Of a DNA stretch of 64,000 nucleotides, positions 57,125 through 64,000 are shown piece after piece. Numbering within the stretch: position 1 is the first letter of the stretch; each line of letters opens with the position of its first letter. The DNA is taken from NCBI GenBank assembly GCA_949130495.1, contig OX422218.1:45346823-45410822 (forward strand), given 5' to 3'. Both the position numbers and the translations under genes were made by a program. The notes beneath the pieces are model-generated. The model had not been told where the DNA came from and did no database searches. It was given only the letters and a program-made list of their open reading frames with translations. Source of the stretch: Sambucus nigra. Taxonomy: Eukaryota > Streptophyta > Magnoliopsida > Dipsacales > Adoxaceae.

Positions 57125-59740
57125 CTCTCAGTCTTCGAGAAGCCCTGGATAAACCTGAAATAGTAACTCGCTAGAACCAGAAAACTCTAAATCTCAGTCG
57201 GCATAGTGCGCTATTCCCACTCGACAATCGTTGTAACCTTGCTAGGATCGACGATAGTCCCAGCCTCCATCATAACGTGGCCCAGAAATTTCACCTCTCG
57301 TAGATAAAACCCGCACTTGGAGAGCTTAGCATAAAGTTAATGCTCCCTCAAGGTCTGAAGATCCAAGCGCAAATGTACGGCATCCTCCTCCTCGGACCGT
57401 GTGTAGATCAAGATATCGTCAATGAATATGATAATAAACTATCCAAAAATGTCCTGAATATGCGATTTATCAAATCCATGAATATTATAGGTAAATTGGC
57501 CAAGCTGAATGGAAAGACCCAAAACTCGTACGAACCATACCGCGTCATGAACATTGTCTTCAGGACATTCTCCTCTCGAATCCTCAACTGGTGATAATTA
57601 GAATGTAAATCAATCTTCAAAAAGAATGAAGATTCCCTCAACTGAATGCAAGGTAACGGATACTCATTCTAAATTGTTACCTTATTCAACTCTCGATAAT
57701 CGATGCACAATCGAAGTGAACCATCCCTTCTCTTCACAAAGAGCACTGGAGCTCCCCAAGGTGAGGTAATCCTACAGATAAAACCTTGGCCCAACAGCTG
57801 CTGAATCTTCTCCTTAAGATCCCTCATTTATAAGGGTTACATACGATAGGGCTCCCTGGAAATCGATCTCATTCCCGGCACTAACTCTATGCAAAACTCT
57901 ATCTAATGAGTTGGAGGTAAACCCAAAACCTCATCGAAGATGTTCGTGAACTCCCTCACTATAGGGATCTTATCCAAATAAACGGACATCCCATCAGGAG
58001 AATCGTCTCGGATGTAAAATAGATGTGTGCTAGATCCCCCTTTTATATCAGGCAATGCTATTAGGTAAATCTCCTAACCAAGAATGGCAAACGTGATTGC
58101 ACTCCCACGACAATCAATCTGGGCAAGATACGCTGACAACCAATCACATCATAGTCACGCATCTCAATTAAAATAAGGTCGACGGAGAAGTGAAGTCTCC
58201 CGATCTCAATCATAACCCCTTTAAAAACATGGCGAAGGTTCGTACCACCCAAAGTTGTACTCACATGGGCAAGTATCGCCTTCGCAACATCTATCATCCC
58301 CGGCGTCCTAGCAAACACATAACTAGTGAACGAGTGTGAAGCACTAGTGTTAAAAAGTACTCTAGCATGAGAATTATAGACAGAAAACGTACTCTAAATC
58401 ACAGGTGGTCGCACCTGCGACTGAACAGGTTGAACGTCATATACACACCCCATGGTACAACTGCGGCTAAATTGGCGCTACTGGTGTTGTTGGCAATACC
58501 AAAAATAGTGGTGGTGGTTGGATCACCTGCTATTGCTATGCTCTATCTCCTTATGTATATCCTCGAGGATAATCCCTCTTCACGTGTTCAGTCTCGTCGC
58601 ACTGGAAACATACAATGGGACTCCCATCTCGTGCCTACTACACTAAAGCTTCGATGATGGGATGCCCATGTTGATCTCTTGCACCCTGACCTCAGTGGCC
58701 CTGACCCTACTACGGATGACCTTGACCTGGAATGGTCTGAACCGACTAAGCCTGAATGGACAGACCATACTGGCCCTGGACCTGCTACCCATAGTGACGG
58801 CCTCTAAATCGTTTGGTCTGATGGCCTCCTGACTATTAGCCCCCTGTGGCCTGCAACTACAACCTTTTGGGGCCTACCCTGCTGGCATGTCACCCCTAGT
58901 TTGCCTACCATATTCTCAGAATAATCATTATAGTGATGCAATAGTGCATTCATTGCTACCTCGTAATTGTCGAAAGACGGATTCACCAGTAAGAACCCCC
59001 GAATTGGCCAAGATAGCCCTCGATGAACCTCTGAGTCTTTAAACCCTCATCTGCCTGTACCTCTGGAGCGAACTCTACCAATGAGCTAAACTCTCCCTTA
59101 TACTCAAAAACTACACCAGTCTACTTCAAGGTATCAAACCTCCTCCTTAAAGCCACACGTTGCATGAGAGGCATAAACTTTGGCTCGAAACACGCCCAAA
59201 GGTCAGTAATAGGCATAACATCCCGCTGAGGTGCAGAAGTAATGGACTCCCACCAGCACAACGCCTCCCCAGTCAAGAAAAAGGTAGCGGAAATCTATTT
59301 TTGCACCTCTGTGCGGTCAACCAATCTCAAATGTGTACAAATATCCCACTTTTATTGAATCACTTCTAATGGATCCACATTACCAGCGAATGAAAGTGGA
59401 TTCCTCTTATTAAATCCACTCACAATTGACGCCCAGGTGGGCTGCACAACTACTGGCACCTGTGGCTCCGATCGAGAAACTATAGGTGGTGTGATGACAA
59501 CAGGTGGTATCGGTGCTAATGCTGGCACTAGTGCGGGCGTTGGCTGTGCTGGAGATGCTACTGCTATTACTGTAGCTATAACCTGTGCTATGGCCATCAA
59601 GTCGGCCTAGGATAAACCTCCTATCATCCCTTGTGCAGGTGGAGGCTTCTGCTCCTGGGCACCTTCCCGTCCTGTTGCTCCTACCAATCTATCATTGTGT
59701 CTCCTCGTATGAAGAGAGTAAGCACAGAGTATGAGAACAA
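57125..59740 (-). pseudogene. Element G gag, protease and RT (first part of polyprotein)
   Basis: Read downward from about 59740: an Ala/Pro/Val-rich N-terminus (IAQVIATVIAVASP), gag (about 59420-58900), a zinc knuckle near 58580-58625 whose last Cys is Tyr (CFQCDETEHVKRDY), and protease with FNTSASHSF near 58340-58365, where the catalytic Asp is Asn. RT follows with [11 protein letters not shown] (about 57750), [13 protein letters not shown] (about 57600) and FIDDILIYT (57412-57426). The RT reading stops at the F insertion and continues at 26321. Many stops, frameshifts and a small RT deletion are present. It is the most decayed large polyprotein here, in keeping with its age. Confidence 0.87.
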
Positions 59741-60072
59741 GAATGGAAAGTTCAAAACATATATCACATATGTAATTGGGTGCTACAGTTTAAAGTGATG
59801 GATATATAACATGACAAAAGTCCTAAATCCTGGAAAAAGTAAACCATCGTGCGTAGAGCATCTCGCAAGCGAAATCCAAATAAAGAACCCCTCCTATACG
59901 CTTGGGAACTCACCGTCGGTCGTGTCGGATCAGTGGCTCAAATCATCCTCAAAGTTGAAGAACACAAAACCTAGTTGTAAAGCTCTAAGTATCAAAGAAA
60001 AACTGCATCAAAAACGTAACGGACGCCCTCTGATCCCTAAAAGCTCTAAAACCCAGGTAATCTGATACCAAC
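59741..60072 (-). promoter_or_regulatory. Leader and primer binding site of G
   Basis: Non-coding leader. The minus strand reads TTGGTATCAGA at about 60061-60071, next to the end of the 5' LTR, the tRNA-Met-type primer site. Confidence 0.8.
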
Positions 60073-62325
60073 TGTGACAACCACTCCTTTTAAATCTAAT
60101 TCGGTTAGCTACTCCCAATTAAACTTTAGGCCAAGTTTTCAATATGTTGATACTAGAAACATAAACAAAATAAATGAAGTAAAGCAAACATGTACAATCT
60201 TATACGTGTAACCAAAACACATCATAGAAACCATAAGATCCACAAGTAATATCAATACTGAATATAAAATGGCCAAACATACGGGCCTAAAAATAAATTA
60301 GGTAAAGTGTTTAATGTAAACATCTTAACACTCTCAAATCCCTAACAATGGTAAAATCTCTGATACCACGCTCTAAGGAAGAGTGACAAAATGGGTAAGG
60401 ACCAGCGTCCACCACTACAGGATCCTAAGAATTGATGCGAGGTTATCTAGCTTCACATTCTACTGTCCAGCGGGGCGAGGAACTGCATAATACGTTTATA
60501 TAGGAGAGGGGAGATGAGACATCAAAATGGGCGTCAACAACAAGAAAATCTATACAGTTATAAGATGTGTGTATGATGAACGCATACTCAACACAACTTG
60601 TCTCCAGTAATTAAATCGTTCAATTACCCAACCAACAATGCTCCTATATAGTGACTACCCAACATGAACTCGAGTAACGTGTAGTCTCACATCGTATCAT
60701 GATTAATCATCATTAATCTCATCTCAGTATTTAACATATTAGAATATTTCCTTCAAGTATATTATCAAGTGTATCGATTCAGGATATTACTTTAAGACAC
60801 CAGCATAATATCTCACACAACAAATCATATCGGGTCACTATCATTATTCGGGGGAACAAGTAATAACACTAGGCCTACACACGAATATTCCCCAATATTA
60901 TGTGGAAAGGGCAATCATACATAGTCGTAAATCACATGGCATTCCAAGGTCTTCCTATTCGGCCCACATTACAACCATGTGTCCAGTTCCGGCGGTTTAT
61001 CTCCGACACGGCACTCGAACGAAACCTAACCGGATCAATCATAACACATAGCATACAACATGTGCCTACATCAATCGGATGACTAGTCAAGTGTGTACTC
61101 GACAATATATATGTAAAAAAAATTCACTCATATTTATATTTACAATCATATCAAGTCGCTTACTCAAGTTATACAATAGTCATTATTTACGATACAACAT
61201 AATTTACATCATTAATTTACTAATTCAATATCAAAATCATTTCGAGGTTATATTTTCACGATAATCATAGGTGTATGATCAATTTACAATATTAGGCACA
61301 ACACCACAATTATCTTACTAACAACATGGAAAACCTTAACACTCTTATTTCGACAACGTTCTTTGCAGAAATATAAAATGCGGATTTAAGGCATTTTTTA
61401 TTCGTTTTTGAAGAAACTTAAAACTACAAAGTTGTTCAGAACATTAATTTCTACAAAAACCCACATGCACGCTACCATTTTTGGCCTAAAACAAACCTAA
61501 AACCAACATGCAATGTTCGCCCCTATTTTTAACGACATTCTACGCAGAAATGTAAAACGCAGATTTGAGGCTTTTTCGATTCGGTTTTGAAAAAACTTAA
61601 AACTACAAAATTGTTCAGAACATGATTTTCTACAAATGTTTGTGAGAATGCTGCCATTTTTTGCTTAAAACAGACCCAAAACCAACATGCAATGTTTGCC
61701 CCTTTTTAATTTTGGAATTTTATAAGTTCAATTTGTTTCTAGTTGCATGCATCCTAAATCATTTACATATTAATTTTATATCATCAATTTCAAGATTTAG
61801 GGATTCAACTCATATTCATACACTTTTTCATTAAACAATCTAGATTAACTTGCCTTTGTTTTGTGAACGGAGGTGTTGGTGAAGAAGAAGACCCACTTCC
61901 AAGAATTCCAAGATGCAAACTTCTTCTTCCCCTTCTTCTCTTTCAGCTCTCTCTCTATCTCTCTCTCTCTCTCTCTACCAAAACCCTAGCCTCTTTTGTT
62001 TGTAATGAGAAATGAAGAGTTATTCTCTAACTTTTCTATTTATACCTAGAGTTAGTTTAATTACAAAAATGCCATCGGCCCAAATTTAACCCTCTTGATC
62101 CTTTTACGCGTTAATTAGCTTCCAATATTTAAGTCGCGTATTCTTATTGCAATTTATTCATTTTAACTTTTCATTTCCAAGCATTTAGAATATATGTATG
62201 GATATAATTTTCGCGTTCATTAATTATTCGCTTATTAATATTTTATCACAAAGTATTATTTTTTTAAGTCAGGATTTTATTCAATTAGTTGAATTTTAAT
62301 TTAGTCAAAAATTCGGGGTATTACA
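60073..62325 (-). mobile_element. Element G 5' LTR (right, complete)
   Basis: 2253 bp. On the minus strand it starts TGTAATACCCCGAAT and ends GGTTGTCACA. TATA-like GGTATAAATAG lies near 62035-62047, a GA/CT-rich stretch at about 61950-61978, and the donor-like AAAG|GCAAGT at 61848-61857. Two imperfect direct repeats of about 179 bp start at 61365 and 61544. It inserted in the gag of element H. Confidence 0.93.
61360..61715. repeat. Two imperfect 179-bp direct repeats in the LTR of G
   Basis: The landmark GCAGAAAT(A/G)TAAAA occurs at 61365 and 61544, each followed by similar text (GAGGC/AAGGC TTTTT, ACTTAAAACTACAAA, ACAGACCC-type, AACCAACATGCAATGTTCGCC). The left LTR carries the same pair at 23540 and 23718. 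Confidence 0.75.
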
Positions 62326-62800
62326 GAACTCCAGATCAAACCGCACTTAAAACTCTTGAAAATTCACCGCATCTCTCTCCTTCGATATGGTGACCGATTG
62401 CCACCACTGATGAGTTGCTCTAACTAGCAAATACCTTCTTTTGGGTGTCGCTTTACTCAACCATACATAAATGACTTTGGATGTCCTTCTTCCATTAGCT
62501 AGTTGCTACAACATCCATACTACTTTGAAACTTTAGTGGATGGCCCTTATGAAAGGCCTCACTGATGCACTCCCACACTGATGACAATGGGTGAGTTTGA
62601 ACTGGTGTTGCCACTGGAAATTATGGTTGTACCAGGGTCAAGTGCTACGCCATGGCGGTCATAGTGGCATTAACTTCCTTTGCTATAATGGATGTAACCT
62701 TTACCGTGGTCACAATACCCTGAGCGACTTGTGGCTCCGCCTGAACCTCCCCTTCTGTGGCCCTCCTCGTTGCACGAGATAATCTCCCTTTTCTTGGGTT
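62326..62800 (-). pseudogene. Element H gag fragment
   Basis: On the minus strand from about 62800: a Gypsy gag N-terminus similar to that of B (EPQVAQGIV, then VWECISEAFHKGHPLKF, WKKDIQSHLCM), broken by several stops and truncated at 62326 by element G. The expected ATG after TTTCAA is ATT here. It is the oldest coding relic in the window. Confidence 0.75.
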
Positions 62801-62991
62801 CGGAATTTGAAACCAAGATATTATATGAGATTCACTTCAAAAACATACAATAGCAGAAGAATGTAAATGTGCAATATGAAATAATAGTCCTAAACACAGG
62901 ACTCTATATCAAAGAAAATGCGATGCTAATAATGTAGTAAGTCCGCACAGATCCTAAAGGACACTAAAACATGATGATCTGATACGAACTA
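62801..62991 (-). promoter_or_regulatory. Leader and degraded primer binding site of H
   Basis: The minus strand reads TTCGTATCAGATC next to the LTR end GGGGTGTCATA, with the following AGTGTCCTTTAGGATCTGT matching the same leader position in B and D. The primer site has a TGG-to-TTC change. Confidence 0.7.
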
Positions 62992-64000
62992 TGACACCCC
63001 TCTTATTCTAATACTGAGTGATCAATCCTATATTAAAATAAAACAGGAATCCAGTATGATTTCATTCTCAGCATCACTTTCAAAATAAGTAATAAAATAT
63101 AAAGCCAAATATAACCGTACATACAATAAATTGATAGGATAAAACTGACATGCATGAATAAATAATGTGAATCGAATAAACCATAGGTCACTACAAATCA
63201 CTTGATAAATAAATCGGGTTTGACATAAATAAAACCCTTTCCAACTATGGGCGACATGCCCAAAAGAAAATACTGAAATGAAACTGCATCCTATATAGAT
63301 ATAGTCAAACTGAGACGGCTAAAACAAACTCGTAGCATCGACAACTACGACTCGTAACGACATGAAAGATCTACCCCTCTTGTCCTTGTTGCTGCTGAAC
63401 ATCTGGGGTTTTAATAATAAAATAAGAAAAGAAATATTTCCGATGGTCAAAGCTCAAAAGGTTTGAAAATATTTTACAAATAATTAAATATTTTAAATTA
63501 ATAAAGTAGTAGTGTATTACTTTCATAATTAATTGCCCGGTCGCACTCGTATAAGGCAGAACCTCGTCTCTCATCTATTATGTATACCTAACGCATTCAT
63601 TTTATTATCCTAATTAAGCTACCCAGTTTAACTAGGACATATAAGCTTTATCCAAGCCCAAATCCGCTAATGGTCGTAAATTAGCTAAGTATAAACTACC
63701 CTCACTAGGTATACGATCATAAACAATATCATAGCGACACACCTTCTATAGATAAATATTCACACAATAAACATAACATAGATATACCCGTGCTATAAGT
63801 AGATACACACCCTAAATCATACAAACATACATATATATCGCTGGCTATATACGTATAATTGTATCCCCAGAGCATAGACCTCGCGAATACATCCTTCATG
63901 GGCTATCAACCCCCATGCATCACGCATCACACTGAGACACCATGTCAAAATCTAACCATCGAATCCAATCGTAAACACATACAGCGAAAGCCTTCATAAA
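62992..64000 (-). mobile_element. Element H LTR (partial)
   Basis: It begins on the plus strand with TGACACCCC and runs off the window. Near 63060-63090 the minus strand has AGTGATGCTGAGAATGAA, identical to a segment near the LTR end of B (GTGATGCTGAGAATGAACC), so H is an old relative of B. No ORF has a family match; the 67-codon frame near 63371 is not convincing. Confidence 0.75.

Noticed and set aside
63371..63574. 67-codon minus-strand frame in the LTR of H
   Set aside because: It lies wholly within an LTR, has no resemblance to known proteins and shows AT-rich chance composition.

Overview
The window is plant nuclear DNA made almost entirely of LTR retrotransposons inserted into one another. 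I see no host gene, rRNA, tRNA or CRISPR array. The evidence for a plant is the presence of Tekay/Del-type chromoviruses (tRNA-Met primer sites, LTRs starting TGTAATACCCCGTA, a C-terminal chromodomain-like tail), a Tat-lineage Gypsy element with a second RNase H domain, a Sirevirus-like Copia derivative and a hAT-type MITE. Copies this decayed and this deeply nested suggest heterochromatin, probably pericentromeric, of a medium to large genome. I cannot name the species.

Layout, oldest to youngest. H is a Gypsy element on the minus strand whose LTR starts at 62992 and runs off the right edge; its gag is cut at 62326 by G. G is a minus-strand chromovirus. Its right LTR is 60073-62325, its gag-pro-RT is 57125-60072, its RNaseH-integrase remnant is 24495-26321, and its left LTR is 1-475 plus 23455-24494, starting left of the window. 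Two elements landed in G: A (476-23449, TSD ATGAT) in its left LTR and F (26322-57124, TSD CTCGC/CTCTC) in its pol. A is a minus-strand Tat-lineage element and was itself entered by B (3668-14521, TSD TTTGG). F is a plus-strand chromovirus and its left LTR was split by the Copia derivative C (26809-48818). C has three LTRs and two internal regions, and its middle LTR was split by D (32124-42846, TSD TAAAC). A 425-bp hAT-type MITE sits in the second internal region of C. The deepest stack is therefore H, G, F, C, D.

Coding content. B, D and F carry a single-frame gag-pol (capsid, CCHC knuckle(s), protease, RT, RNase H, integrase, chromodomain-like tail). All are broken, mostly by point stops that fit C-to-T or G-to-A changes. 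A carries gag-pro-RT-RH-second RH-INT on the minus strand. On the opposite strand, between pol and its 3' LTR, A carries a separate three-exon gene with a putative gypsy-type transposon domain (PF04195-like) and a coiled coil. The two introns keep the reading frame when joined, and B lies inside the second intron, which was about 84 bp. Between this gene and pol is an array of 128-bp repeats, each with a 14-bp inverted repeat.

The most unusual features are the antisense intron-containing gene in A, the hairpin-forming 128-bp array, the three-LTR structure of C, the TTCGAA-centred palindrome arrays shared by the unrelated Copia C and Gypsy D LTRs, and a conserved AG|GCAAGT splice-donor-like site in the LTRs of three chromovirus families, followed in D by a splice acceptor directly before the gag ATG.
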